Assembly: GCA_018399955.1 (NCBI GenBank)
Contig: JAGYNO010000001.1
Coordinates: 1-64,000 of the forward strand
Length of the DNA: 64,000 bases
Origin: Halanaerobium sp.
Lineage (GTDB): Bacteria; Bacillota; Halanaerobiia; Halanaerobiales; Halanaerobiaceae
Reading direction: 5' to 3'
Part shown: positions 38,106 through 48,488 of the stretch, one piece after another
How positions within the stretch are numbered: position 1 is the first letter of the stretch
Layout: every line of letters starts with the position of its first letter
Notes under the pieces: model-generated
Told to the model about the DNA's origin: nothing
The model's database searches: none
The model's input: only the letters and a program-made list of their open reading frames with translations
Position numbers and translations under genes: made by a program

Positions 38106-38278
38106 TAATAAAATTACTAAAAAATAATAGAAAATAGAAGTTCATAAATTGTCAATCTGATGTTTAAGCTAGAATTGGTTCTCTTTTTCGGACAGTTATA
38201 GGTTGAAAGTCTGCTTACAAACCTCGTGGGCCTGCTCTGAGGAGGATAAATATATATAAATAAGAAAAGGGTGTAACA

Positions 38279-39037
38279 ATGAAAGAAGTTCTGCTGGAAA
38301 TTACAGATATTAAATATGATTATAGAGAAGATGGTGAGGTGCTTCCAGTTCTAAATGAGATCAATCTGTCCATCCTTGAGGGTGAATTTGTCTGCATTAT
38401 TGGCCCAAGTGGATGTGGTAAAACAACTCTCTTCAATATCCTGGTTGGTTTAGAAAGGCCTGATCAAGGTAAAATTATTCTTGATGGTCAAGATATAACC
38501 TGTACCAGAGGCCATATCGCTTATATGCCGCAGGAGGATCTGCTTTTCCCCTGGCGGAAGATAATGGATAATTTGCTTTTAGGAGTAGAAATAAATAAAG
38601 GGGATTTAAAAGCGGCCAGAAAGGAAGCAGAAGGGCTGCTGCCGTTATTTGGCCTTGAAGGCTTTGCAGACAGTTATCCAGATCAGCTGTCTGGAGGGAT
38701 GAGGCAGCGGGCTGCCCTCTTAAGAACTGTGCTGACTCACCACAGTATTCTTGCTTTAGATGAACCTTTTGGAGCACTTGATGCTCTTACAAGAGCTAAG
38801 ATGCAGAAGTGGATTTTATCGATTCAGGAAAAACTCAATAAAACAATTCTTTTTGTTACCCATGATATAGAAGAGGCGATTACACTTGCTGACAGGGTCG
38901 TTGTGCTAAACGGAAGGCCGAGCACGATAACAAAAGAGCTGAAAGTGGAACTTCCTTACCCGCGGCAGAAAACAGATGTTAAGTTTATTGAATATAAAGA
39001 AGAGTTATTAGAAAGACTATCAGATACTGAATTCTGA
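38279..39037 (+). CDS. ABC transporter ATP-binding protein (ThiZ-like)
   Basis: IGPSGCGKTTLFNIL, QLSGGMRQRAALLRTV, LALDEPFGALDALTR. Confidence 0.93.
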   Translation: MKEVLLEITDIKYDYREDGEVLPVLNEINLSILEGEFVCIIGPSGCGKTTLFNILVGLERPDQGKIILDGQDITCTRGHIAYMPQEDLLFPWRKIMDNLLLGVEINKGDLKAARKEAEGLLPLFGLEGFADSYPDQLSGGMRQRAALLRTVLTHHSILALDEPFGALDALTRAKMQKWILSIQEKLNKTILFVTHDIEEAITLADRVVVLNGRPSTITKELKVELPYPRQKTDVKFIEYKEELLERLSDTEF

Positions 39038-39061
39038 TGGTCTTTTTTTCGATGTCTTTAG

Positions 39062-39286
39062 TTATTCCGGATAAAGATTAACCCAATATAAAGCTTCTAG
39101 TTCGGCCAGGGAGTGTGCAAATAAAACAAAGGAGCCTTTTTCGCCTGCAGGTTTTAGGGTTTTTCTAATTTTTTTAAGTACAGTCTTCAGTTTAATTTTT
39201 CCTTTTCAACAATAAAATTTTCTTGCTTCCAGAAAATTTCTTAATAAAAGCTGATATGTATCAGAACAGTTCAATTTTACTTTCAT
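39062..39286 (-). pseudogene. Degenerate small ORF with one in-frame TGA
   Basis: Own translation: MKVKLNCSDTYQLLLRNFLEARKFYC*KGKIKLKTVLKKIRKTLKPAGEKGSFVLFAHSLAELEALYWVNLYPE*. Confidence 0.5.
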
Positions 39287-39322
39287 AATTATTTACTTCC
39301 AGATTTTTCATTTATTTTAAAT

Positions 39323-39439
39323 TTATTTCCAAAAATTAATCCCTGAAGACATCTGTAGTACATCTTTAATACGTACATTATTATAATCACTAGCTGAAAG
39401 AATCGGTACATAGTCTGTGACTAAATCATTTAAGTTTAA
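39323..39439 (-). pseudogene. Fragment of beta-lactamase-like serine hydrolase
   Basis: Own translation: LNLNDLVTDYVPILSASDYNNVRIKDVLQMSSGINFWK*; VRIKDVLQMSSG resembles the family S-x-x-K-downstream region. Confidence 0.55.
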
Positions 39440-39638
39440 AGCCCTAGTTAATGATAGTTATTTCTTTTAATTAGTATAATCTATGATAAAATATAAATAA
39501 GAGAAAAATTAAGATAATTAGAATTAAGATAGTTTTTGTCTAGAGTCCAATAAATAAGGAGCAGATATTTTGTTTAGCTCAAATGTTTTTATGTAATGTT
39601 AGTGACCAGTATATAAATTATAATTAGGAGGAAAAATT

Positions 39639-40889
39639 ATGATAACTAAATCAACACTTAGAGATCCTGCTTTAGCAGAAGAGGGCTGGAAGAAAATACA
39701 GTGGATTGCAGATAAGATGGATATTTTAAATGAAATTTTGAAGGAATACAGAGCTGAACAGCCTCTTGCCGGCAAAAATGTGGCTATCTGTCTGCATTTG
39801 GAAGCTAAAACAGCTTATATGGCATATGTGATTAAAGAACTGGGAGCAGAGGTAGTTATTGCCGGAAGTAATCCCCTCTCAACTCAGGATGATGTGGCGG
39901 CAGGACTTGCTGCACACGGAGTTGAAGTGCACAGCTGGTATGGTTCTACTACAGAAGAATATAAATCTCATTTAAATAAAGTTTTAGATTCAGAACCTGA
40001 TCTAATAATTGATGATGGTGGAGATATGGTAGAAGCTCTACATACAGAAAGAACGGAACTTCTGGATAAGATAATCGGGGGTGCAGAAGAAACAACGACC
40101 GGAATTCACCGTCTGGAAGCAATGGAAGCAGATGGAACATTGAGCTTCCCGATGATGGCTGTTAATGATGCAAAATGCAAATCGCTTTTTGACAATAGAT
40201 ATGGTACAGGTCAGTCGACCTGGGATGGCATCATGCGCACAACCAATCTTGTGGTTGCTGGCAAAACTGCAGTAGTTGCAGGTTACGGCTGGTGTGGTAA
40301 AGGTGTTGCAATGCGTGCTAAAGGACTTGGGGCAAAGGTGATTGTTACAGAAATCGATCCAATTAAGGCTAGTGAAGCCTGGATGGATGGTTTTGAAGTT
40401 ATGCCGATGAAAGAAGCAGCCAAAAAAGGAGACTTTTTTATTACAGTTACCGGCTGTAATGATGTTATTTCTAAAGAAGATATGCAGGTTATGAAAGATG
40501 GGGCTATCTTATCTAATGCAGGTCACTTTGATGTAGAAGTAAGCAAGCCAGATTTAAATGAACTTGCTGTTGAGACTGCTGAAGTAAGAAAAAATATTAA
40601 GATGTTCAGGCTGGAAGACGGCAGGAAAATATATCTTTTAGGAGATGGCAGGTTAGTTAACCTTGCTGCAGCAGATGGTCATCCAGCAGAAATAATGGAT
40701 ATGACATTTGCTCTTCAGCTCAGTTCATTATTACATCTTAATGAAAATCAAGATTTAGAAGCTGGGGTATATAAGATTCCCGATAAAATAGATAATATGG
40801 TTGCAGAGTATAAACTTAAATCATTAGGTATAGAAATTGATCAATTAACAGCAGAGCAGCAGGAATATATAAACAGCTGGGAAAATTAA
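39639..40889 (+). CDS. ahcY: Adenosylhomocysteinase
   Basis: ICLHLEAKTAYMAYVIKELGAEV, DDGGDMV, VAGYGWCGKGVAMRAKGLGAKVIVTEIDPIKA. Confidence 0.93.
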   Translation: MITKSTLRDPALAEEGWKKIQWIADKMDILNEILKEYRAEQPLAGKNVAICLHLEAKTAYMAYVIKELGAEVVIAGSNPLSTQDDVAAGLAAHGVEVHSWYGSTTEEYKSHLNKVLDSEPDLIIDDGGDMVEALHTERTELLDKIIGGAEETTTGIHRLEAMEADGTLSFPMMAVNDAKCKSLFDNRYGTGQSTWDGIMRTTNLVVAGKTAVVAGYGWCGKGVAMRAKGLGAKVIVTEIDPIKASEAWMDGFEVMPMKEAAKKGDFFITVTGCNDVISKEDMQVMKDGAILSNAGHFDVEVSKPDLNELAVETAEVRKNIKMFRLEDGRKIYLLGDGRLVNLAAADGHPAEIMDMTFALQLSSLLHLNENQDLEAGVYKIPDKIDNMVAEYKLKSLGIEIDQLTAEQQEYINSWEN

Positions 40890-40913
40890 TAAAAGATTAT
40901 ATTCAATTTAATT

Positions 40914-40945
40914 AATTCCTGCTCTTTTAGGGCAGGAATTTTTCT
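40914..40945 (+). terminator. Terminator after ahcY, directly upstream of next gene's SD
   Basis: AATTCCTGC..GCAGGAATT then TTTCTT. Confidence 0.75.
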
Positions 40946-40959
40946 TAGGAGGAGAAGAG

Positions 40960-42075
40960 ATGAAAATAGCACCATTTGGAGTAGAAGAATGGATGAATAA
41001 ATATGAGGTAGATGCAGAATATAATATAGCAGAGACATGTGTAGAATCATTAACTGTCAAAGAACTGCTCAATTTAAGTGGTGAAGCTGAGCAAAAAATT
41101 AAAGAAATTAAAGGCATGAAGCTGACCTATGGTGATATCATGGGTTCCAAAGATTTCAAAAAAGGTGTGTGCAGCCTCTATGAAAATGTTAGACCGGAAA
41201 ATGTTCTGCCTTCACATGGGGCAATAGGAGCAAACTTTTTATTATTGTATTCACTTATAGAGGCGGGAGACAAGGTTGTTTCGGTATTCCCCACCTATCA
41301 GCAGCTTTATTCTATTCCAGAATCTTTCGGAGCAGAGGTAAAAAGGCTAGAGCTTAAATATGAAGATGGTTTTTTGCCTGATTTAGATAAGTTGAAAGAA
41401 CTGGTTGATCAAGATACAAAATTGATTGCGATAAATAATCCAAATAATCCTTCTGGAGTGATGATGGAAAGAGAGATATTAGAAGAAATTGTTGAAATTG
41501 CAAGATCAGCTGATGCCTATATTTTATCTGATGAGGTTTATAGGGGTTTAGATCCAGAAAAAGATGTACCAGCATTAGTAGATATTTATGAGAAGGGAAT
41601 TTCTGTTGGCAGCATGTCCAAAATATTTTCACTTGCAGGTTTAAGAATGGGTTGGTTAACAGGGCCAGCTGAGGTCATTGAGAAGTGCCAGCTGCACAGG
41701 GATTATACAACAATCAGTAATGGAATGATCGCTGATTATCTGTCTGTGATAGCCTTGGAAAATAAAGATAAAATTCTTAAGCGGAACTCCAAGAAGGTAA
41801 ATGAACAGCTTGCAGTACTTGATAATTGGATTAGAGCTGAAGATTTAGTTGAATATGTTAAACCTTCTGGAGGTACTACAGCATTTATCCACTACAAACT
41901 GGATATTCCTTCAGAAGAATTTGCAAAAAGATTATATAAAGAAAAGGGTGTATTAACCGTGCCCGGAACTGCTTTCGGCAGAGATAAATTTTTAAGAATT
42001 GGTTTTGCTGGGAACAAAAATGAGCTGGTAGATGGGCTTGCACTGCTTAAAGAATTTATTGCAGAAAACAAATAA
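40960..42075 (+). CDS. Class I/II PLP aminotransferase
   Basis: NNPNNPSGVMM, ILSDEVYRGL, SMSKIFSLAGLRMGWL. Confidence 0.9.
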   Translation: MKIAPFGVEEWMNKYEVDAEYNIAETCVESLTVKELLNLSGEAEQKIKEIKGMKLTYGDIMGSKDFKKGVCSLYENVRPENVLPSHGAIGANFLLLYSLIEAGDKVVSVFPTYQQLYSIPESFGAEVKRLELKYEDGFLPDLDKLKELVDQDTKLIAINNPNNPSGVMMEREILEEIVEIARSADAYILSDEVYRGLDPEKDVPALVDIYEKGISVGSMSKIFSLAGLRMGWLTGPAEVIEKCQLHRDYTTISNGMIADYLSVIALENKDKILKRNSKKVNEQLAVLDNWIRAEDLVEYVKPSGGTTAFIHYKLDIPSEEFAKRLYKEKGVLTVPGTAFGRDKFLRIGFAGNKNELVDGLALLKEFIAENK

Positions 42076-42101
42076 CAACAATAAAAAAGAGGTGTTGGAG
42101 A

Positions 42102-43196
42102 GTGGATTCAGATAAGATAATGATCAGTTATGGAGATCAGCCAAAAAAAATGGTTAAGGAACTGCTTTCTAAAGCAGAAATAGAGAAAGAAATTAATAAA
42201 GATTCTTTAATTGCCTTGAAGCCAAATTTGATTAATCCAAGCAGATCAGAGAATGGTGCGACAACAGATCCTGAACTAACCAAAGCTATAATTGAATATC
42301 TCCAGGCTAAAGATTTTAATAATATCATAATTATCGAGGGTTCCTGGGTTGGAGCAGATACAGAAGAAGCCTTTGCGAAATGCGGATATAATAAGATTGC
42401 TGAAGAATATGATATACCCCTCTATAATCTCCAGCAGGCTGAGTATACTAAAAAAAATGTGCGGGGAATGGAGATAGAAATTGCAGATAAGGCACTAGAG
42501 GTAGACTATCTGATTAATCTTCCCGTATTAAAAGGTCACTGTCAGACAAAGGTCACCTGTGCCTTGAAAAATCTTAAAGGCTGTTTATCAGATGCAGAAA
42601 AAAGAAGATTTCACAAAAGAGGCCTCCATAAGCCGATAGCCTATCTCAATGAAGTTCTGAACCAGGATTTAATAGTTGTAGACGGCATATATGGAGATCT
42701 AGATTTTGAAGAAGGGGGAAATCCGGTCAAGATGAACCGCATTCTTTTGGCAAAAGATCCCGTGCTTGTTGATAGTTATGCTGCTGAACTGCTTGGCTAT
42801 TCTGCATCTGATGTAGAGTATATAGAGATTGCAGATCAAATTGGTGTTGGAAATAAATTTATTGCTGAGAGCAGTCTGATTGAGATAAATAAAGATCAAG
42901 CTGAAGAGATTGATCACTCTTCACGCAAAATAAAAAAACTGGCAGCAATAATTAATGAAAAAGATGCCTGTTCTGCTTGTTATGGCAGTCTTGTCTATGC
43001 ATTAAAAAGAATAGAAGAAAGGGGACTACTTTCTAAAATTGAAGATCAAATAAGTATCGGGCAGGGATATAAGGGTGAGCAAATAGCTGGCCCAGGAATA
43101 GGAATTTGCTGTAAAGATGCAGAAGCAGCAGTCCTGGGATGTCCTCCAGCAGCAAAAAATATTATTAATTTTTTAGAAAAAGAATATGATTTATGA
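42102..43196 (+). CDS. DUF362 domain protein
   Basis: KPNLINPSRSENGATTDPELTKAIIEYL; LPVLKGHCQTKVTCALKNLKGCL. Confidence 0.85.
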   Translation: MDSDKIMISYGDQPKKMVKELLSKAEIEKEINKDSLIALKPNLINPSRSENGATTDPELTKAIIEYLQAKDFNNIIIIEGSWVGADTEEAFAKCGYNKIAEEYDIPLYNLQQAEYTKKNVRGMEIEIADKALEVDYLINLPVLKGHCQTKVTCALKNLKGCLSDAEKRRFHKRGLHKPIAYLNEVLNQDLIVVDGIYGDLDFEEGGNPVKMNRILLAKDPVLVDSYAAELLGYSASDVEYIEIADQIGVGNKFIAESSLIEINKDQAEEIDHSSRKIKKLAAIINEKDACSACYGSLVYALKRIEERGLLSKIEDQISIGQGYKGEQIAGPGIGICCKDAEAAVLGCPPAAKNIINFLEKEYDL

Positions 43197-43265
43197 TAAA
43201 AGCAGTCTAAAAAGTATTCAAAGAGATTGAAAAATGGAATATAAAGCTAAGGTTTTTAATTATAT

Positions 43266-43304
43266 AGTCCTCAGAGGAGTTAATCTTCTTTGAGGGCTTT
43301 TTTT
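43266..43304 (+). terminator. Intrinsic terminator
   Basis: AGTCCTCA..TGAGGGCT then TTTTTTT. Confidence 0.85.
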
Positions 43305-43595
43305 GCTTTTAGTATATTTAGAACAATTAATTAAGAATATAATTTTTAATATTATTAAAAAAATTCGAAGTTAAGACTGGAAATGAAAGCTAATAATAAT
43401 ACACCGAGCAAATATACTGATATACATAATGTATACAATTATAATTATTGCATCTATAAAAAAATAAATATAAAATCATAATATATATAACATAAACCTT
43501 ACATGAAAGTTCTGTTTAACAGTAATATGAAAGGATGAGAAAAGTAAATTGTTAAAAAGAGGAATATCTTTAAATTAAGAAGGGAGAAGATAAGT

Positions 43596-44732
43596 ATGCC
43601 AGATACAAATATTGATTTCTTATTTTTAAATGAAGAAGATATGATTAAAGCCGGAGTTAAGGATATGGGAAAATGTGTTGATGTAATGGAAGAGGTATTT
43701 CGCCTTTTGAAAATAGGTGATTACAGGATGGGAGGGCCAAATGGTAATTCTCATGGAGTTATGATGGAGTTTCCAGAAGAATCAGAGTTTCCCAATATGC
43801 CTGTACATGGACCAGACCGGAGATTTATGGCAATGCCTGCTTATCTAGGTGGTAAATATGATATGATTGGTATGAAGTGGTATGGCTCTAATGTTGAGAA
43901 TAAAGAAAAAGGTCTGCCGCGTTCAATACTTATGCTTACACTAAATGATAAAGACACTGGTGCACCAATTGCTTATATGTCTGCAAATATCCTCAGTGCC
44001 TATAGAACCGGTGCAGTGCCTGGAGTTGGGGTAAAATATTTTGCTAAAGAAGATGCAGAAGTAATTGGGGTTGTCGGTCCTGGTGTTATGGCAAAGACAA
44101 CATTTGCAGCAGCTCTGGCAGTAAGAGATAAAGTAAATAAAGTTAAGATAAAAGGGAGAAGCCAAGGTTCTATAAACAGCTTTATTGAGTATGTTGAAGA
44201 AGAGTTCCCGCAGATAGAAAATATAGAAGTAGTAGATGAAATAAAAGTGGCTGTTGAAGGCTCTGATATAGTAATTATTGCAACATCAACTACCACAGGT
44301 GATATAAGTAAATATCCATATGTTAAAGAAGATTGGATAGATCCAGGTACAGTTTTCTGCTGTCCAGCATCTGCAAGATTTGATGAAGACTTTGTTATCA
44401 ATAGGGCCAGAAATATTGCAGACAATATTCATCTCTATGAAGCATGGGCAGAGGAAATGCCTTATCCTGCATATGAGACAATACCAATTCCAGCAGTCAA
44501 CTGTATGGACTTAATAAATGATGGAAAAATGGGAAAAGATCAGGTCGATGATCTTGGAGATATCATCATGGGAGATACTCCTAAAAAGAGAGAAGAAGAT
44601 GAAATTGTTATCTTTTCAGTAGGTGGAATGCCGATTGAAGATGTTGCATGGGGAACCACAGTTTATCGTAATGCAGTAAAAAAAGGAATTGGCAAAAAGC
44701 TTAACTTATGGGGAAAACCATTTTTAGCATAA
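43596..44732 (+). CDS. Ornithine cyclodeaminase/tyramine oxidase subunit B-like protein
   Basis: IGMKWYGSNVENKEKGLPRSILMLTLNDKDTGAPIAYMSANILSAYRTGAVPGVGVKY; GVVGPGVMAK. Confidence 0.82.
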   Translation: MPDTNIDFLFLNEEDMIKAGVKDMGKCVDVMEEVFRLLKIGDYRMGGPNGNSHGVMMEFPEESEFPNMPVHGPDRRFMAMPAYLGGKYDMIGMKWYGSNVENKEKGLPRSILMLTLNDKDTGAPIAYMSANILSAYRTGAVPGVGVKYFAKEDAEVIGVVGPGVMAKTTFAAALAVRDKVNKVKIKGRSQGSINSFIEYVEEEFPQIENIEVVDEIKVAVEGSDIVIIATSTTTGDISKYPYVKEDWIDPGTVFCCPASARFDEDFVINRARNIADNIHLYEAWAEEMPYPAYETIPIPAVNCMDLINDGKMGKDQVDDLGDIIMGDTPKKREEDEIVIFSVGGMPIEDVAWGTTVYRNAVKKGIGKKLNLWGKPFLA

Positions 44733-44849
44733 GCTGATTATTATAATCAAAAAAAGAAATTTATCACTTCAATTCAAGAATTAATTTATTTGATTAATCT
44801 TGATATTAATATAGATATTTATTTCTGTTTAATCATGGAGGAATTAGAG

Positions 44850-45155
44850 ATGAGAATTCAAAAACATCCTATATTAGGAGAGTTTAAAAAAGGAAAAGAA
44901 GTTTCTTTTACACTTGATGGAAAAGAAATGAATGGCTGTGAGGGTGAACCAATCGCTGCAGCTTTAAGAGCTGTAGGGGTTATGGTTCATAGGCATACTA
45001 AAAAAGGTTTAGGTAGAGGTATTTTCTGTGCTATAGGCAGATGTACTGATTGTGTGATGATAGTTGATGGAAAACCAAATGTGAGAACCTGTATTACTCC
45101 ACTAAAAGCTGGAATGGAAGTAAAAACACAGTATGGAGTTAGTGATAAACCTTAA
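44850..45155 (+). CDS. 2Fe-2S ferredoxin-like subunit (HcnA-like)
   Basis: GEPIAAALRAVGVMVHRHTKKGLGRGIFCAIGRCTDCVMIVDGKPNVRTC; ATG 44850 after GGAGGA. Confidence 0.88.
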   Translation: MRIQKHPILGEFKKGKEVSFTLDGKEMNGCEGEPIAAALRAVGVMVHRHTKKGLGRGIFCAIGRCTDCVMIVDGKPNVRTCITPLKAGMEVKTQYGVSDKP

Positions 45156-45181
45156 TTAAGCAGGAGAGAGGAGTGATAGTT

Positions 45182-46762
45182 ATGAAGCGTTATGATCTTA
45201 TTGTCATAGGAGCTGGTCCTGCAGGTTTATCAGCTGCTGTTGAGGCAGCAAAAAGGGGTCTTGAGGCTGCTGTTTTTGATGAAAATGATAAACCTGGAGG
45301 TCAGCTATTTAAACAAATACATAAATTTTTTGGTTCAAAAGAGCATAAAGCAAAAATAAGGGGGTATAATATAGGCAAAGAGCTATTAAGAAATGCTGAT
45401 GAACTTGGTGTGAAAATAATTTTAAATGCTGAGGTTGTTGGTCTTTATCCTTTTAAAGAAGTTGTAGTAAATATAGATAAAAAGGTATTACACTATCGAG
45501 CAGATACAATAGTAGCATCCACAGGTGCTTCAGAGAAAATGATAACTTTTCCAGGCTGGACTCTGCCTGGTGTAATAGGTGCTGGTGCTGCTCAAACAAT
45601 GATGAATATTCATGGGGTCAAACCTGGTGAAAAAATACTGATGCTCGGCAGTGGTAATGTTGGGCTTGTTGTGACTTATCAGCTTCTTCAAGCGGGAATT
45701 GAAGTGGCTGCAGTTGTGGACGCATCACCCCAAATTGGAGGTTATGGAGTTCATGCAGCAAAAGTTGCTAGAACTAAAGTCCCTTTTTATACTTCTCATA
45801 CAATAGTTAGGGCCCAAGGTGAAAAAAGCGTAGAAAGTGCTGTAATTGCAGAAGTAGATGAAAACTGGAATATAATTGAAGGTACAGAACAGAGCTTTAA
45901 TGTTGATACTATCTGCCTTTCTGTTGGTTTATCACCAATGTCTAAACTTTTCAGTATGGCAGGTTGTGAGCTGGAAGAGGTACCTGCTAAAGGTGGTATG
46001 GTTCCTGTATGTGATAAATATGGTGAGACATCTGTTTCAGGCATTTATGCTGCAGGTGATGTTTCAGGTATAGAAGAGGCTAGTTCTGCTATGATTGAAG
46101 GCCGGATTGCTGGAACTGCTGCCGCACATAAACTCGGCTATATTGGGGAAAAAGAATTTTTAGCAGAAGTTAAGCTGCAGAGAGAGTCACTTGAAAGCTT
46201 GAGACAGGGCATGTTTGCACCCGAAAATAAGGGTAAAGTCTTTACAGAAACAGAAGAGGGTTATCAAATATCAGGAAGTCTTTTAGAAAAAGGCTATATT
46301 GACTGTAAGGAAATCGATGAATATCCAGGAGTAAAATCAAAAGAAGGTATTCATCCTGTTATAGAATGTACACAAAATATACCCTGTAATCCGTGTCAGG
46401 ATTCATGTCCAAATGACTGTATTGTTGTTGGTGAGATAACCTCACTACCGGAATATAAAAGGTCTGAAGAGTGCAGCGGCTGTGGCTTATGTGTTGCTTC
46501 CTGTCCCGGCCAGGCTGTATTTTTAATCAATAATGATATTGAAAATAATTACAGCTATATTACTATTCCTTATGAGTTTTCACCTTTACCTTCTGATGGA
46601 GATTTAGGAACTGCTCTTGATCGGAGTGGTAAAGAATTATGTGAAGCAGAAATAGTTGAGGTAAAATCAATCAAAGCTTTTGACAACACACATCTGCTGA
46701 CAATGAAGGTTCCTTTAGAATATTCAAAAGAAGCAAGATTTTTTAAAGCAAAAGAGGAGTGA
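45182..46762 (+). CDS. FAD-dependent oxidoreductase with Fe-S domain (HcnB-like)
   Basis: DLIVIGAGPAGLSAAVEAAKRGL; NPCQDSCPNDC and CSGCGLCVASCPG. Confidence 0.88.
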   Translation: MKRYDLIVIGAGPAGLSAAVEAAKRGLEAAVFDENDKPGGQLFKQIHKFFGSKEHKAKIRGYNIGKELLRNADELGVKIILNAEVVGLYPFKEVVVNIDKKVLHYRADTIVASTGASEKMITFPGWTLPGVIGAGAAQTMMNIHGVKPGEKILMLGSGNVGLVVTYQLLQAGIEVAAVVDASPQIGGYGVHAAKVARTKVPFYTSHTIVRAQGEKSVESAVIAEVDENWNIIEGTEQSFNVDTICLSVGLSPMSKLFSMAGCELEEVPAKGGMVPVCDKYGETSVSGIYAAGDVSGIEEASSAMIEGRIAGTAAAHKLGYIGEKEFLAEVKLQRESLESLRQGMFAPENKGKVFTETEEGYQISGSLLEKGYIDCKEIDEYPGVKSKEGIHPVIECTQNIPCNPCQDSCPNDCIVVGEITSLPEYKRSEECSGCGLCVASCPGQAVFLINNDIENNYSYITIPYEFSPLPSDGDLGTALDRSGKELCEAEIVEVKSIKAFDNTHLLTMKVPLEYSKEARFFKAKEE

Positions 46763-46767
46763 AATAC

Positions 46768-47094
46768 ATGGCCAAAATTAGTGATAGATCAATAAATCTA
46801 GGTTCTTTTATTAAAAGAGAAGATGATTCTATAGTAATCTGCAGATGTGAAGAAATCACAAAAGGTGAAATAAGAGAAGCTATTTATGCAGGCATGTTTA
46901 CTTTTCAAGAAGTAAAAAAGTTTCTGCGGACTGGTATGGGGCTCTGTCAGGGCCAGACCTGCGAAAAACTTGTGAAAAATATTATAGCAGAAGAATTGAA
47001 TATATCACCTCTTGAAACAGGAGCAGCAAAAGGAAGAGCTCCAATGAGGCCGATTCCAATGAGAATTCTTGCAAATGATAAGGAAGGGAGCTAA
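46768..47094 (+). CDS. BFD-like 2Fe-2S protein
   Basis: ICRCEEITKGEIREAI, GMGLCQGQTCEKLV. Confidence 0.88.
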   Translation: MAKISDRSINLGSFIKREDDSIVICRCEEITKGEIREAIYAGMFTFQEVKKFLRTGMGLCQGQTCEKLVKNIIAEELNISPLETGAAKGRAPMRPIPMRILANDKEGS

Positions 47095-47098
47095 GTCT

Positions 47099-48244
47099 AT
47101 GGCATCAGTAAATATTAAAAATAAAGCAGATATTGTAATAATAGGTAGTGGTGTTATAGGTAATGCTGCTGCTTATTATCTTTCTAAAGCAGGTAAAAAA
47201 GTTATAGTTTTAGAAAAAGAAGATAATATAGGTGATGGTGGTTCAACAAGAAATGGTGGTGGAGTCAGACAGTCTGGTAGACATCCAGCAGAATTAAAAC
47301 TGGCGATGTATGCTGTTAAAAATCTTTGGCCTAATCTTTCAGAAGAACTAGGTGAAGATGTTGAATATTATCAGGAAGGCAACCTCCGCTTGGGAAAAAC
47401 AAAGGAACATCTGAAAATTTTAGAAGAAATTGTGGAGAGTGGTAAAAAAGGTGGATTAGATTTAGGAATGATATCTGGAGAAGAAGCCAGAGAAATAAAT
47501 CCATACCTTTCTGATGAAGTTATTGGTGCAAGCTGGTGTCCCACAGATGGACATGCAAATCCATTAAAAGTTACATTATCCTATTATAAAAAAGCAAGAG
47601 AATTAGGGGCCCGCTTTATTACCGCTCAAAATGTTAAGAGAATAGGAAAAGTAAGAGGTTCAGCAAGAAAAGTGATTACAAAAAATGGTTCAGTTTTCGA
47701 AGGAGATAAAATAATTCTTGCAGCAGGTTATGGGAGCCGCAGTATTGCACAAAAGATAGGTATTGATATTCCCATGAAACAGGTACTGTTGGAGGTGCTT
47801 GTAACTGAACCAAGACCACCTATGTTTTATCAAATGCTTGGTACAGCAGCAGCTGACTTTTATGGTCATCAGTCAAAACACGGTTCCTTTGTTTTTGGTG
47901 GAACTTCTGGTATGGATGCATATGCAGTTGAAGATGAGAATAATCCTACTTTAAGTAAAACAGCCCCAAGTATCTGCAGAGGTATAATAAAATATTTCCC
48001 GGTGCTGCAGGATCTAAATATAATACGAACTTGGGGTGGATATATTGATGACTGTACTGACCACATACCTGTTATAAGTAATGTGGAAGAAGTTCCAGGC
48101 TTAATAATTGCCTGTGCATTTTCTGGTCATGGTTTTGGTATTTCACCAGCAGTAGGATTATTGTTGAGTGAGATGGCATTAGAGAAAAAAACAACACTTG
48201 ATATTAAACCATTCCATTATGATCGATTTAAGACTAAAATTTAA
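47099..48244 (+). CDS. FAD-dependent amino-acid/sarcosine oxidase beta-like protein (HcnC-like)
   Basis: DIVIIGSGVIGNAAAYYLSKAGKKVIVLEK; WGGYIDDCTDHIPVISNVEEVPGLIIACAFSGHGFGISPAVG. Confidence 0.88.
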   Translation: MASVNIKNKADIVIIGSGVIGNAAAYYLSKAGKKVIVLEKEDNIGDGGSTRNGGGVRQSGRHPAELKLAMYAVKNLWPNLSEELGEDVEYYQEGNLRLGKTKEHLKILEEIVESGKKGGLDLGMISGEEAREINPYLSDEVIGASWCPTDGHANPLKVTLSYYKKARELGARFITAQNVKRIGKVRGSARKVITKNGSVFEGDKIILAAGYGSRSIAQKIGIDIPMKQVLLEVLVTEPRPPMFYQMLGTAAADFYGHQSKHGSFVFGGTSGMDAYAVEDENNPTLSKTAPSICRGIIKYFPVLQDLNIIRTWGGYIDDCTDHIPVISNVEEVPGLIIACAFSGHGFGISPAVGLLLSEMALEKKTTLDIKPFHYDRFKTKI

Positions 48245-48488
48245 ATATTTATCAATATAATTGGATGTTTGATATTATCATCTGAAAAAATGTAAAAAAC
48301 TATACAGTAAAATTATACCATTCATGATAAATTACTAATAGTGATGAAAAAACGAGTAGGTAACATTTTTGGTATAAATACTCGTAAAGATAAATAATTA
48401 GCTTTTATGATTTACTATTAAATTAAGCAATTATTGAATTTAATGACTGTTTTTAAGAAATGTTAAATTTATCAGGGAGGTATAAGTA

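Noticed and set aside
44000-44425. 141-aa minus-strand ORF
   Set aside because: Antisense shadow of the cyclodeaminase-family gene.
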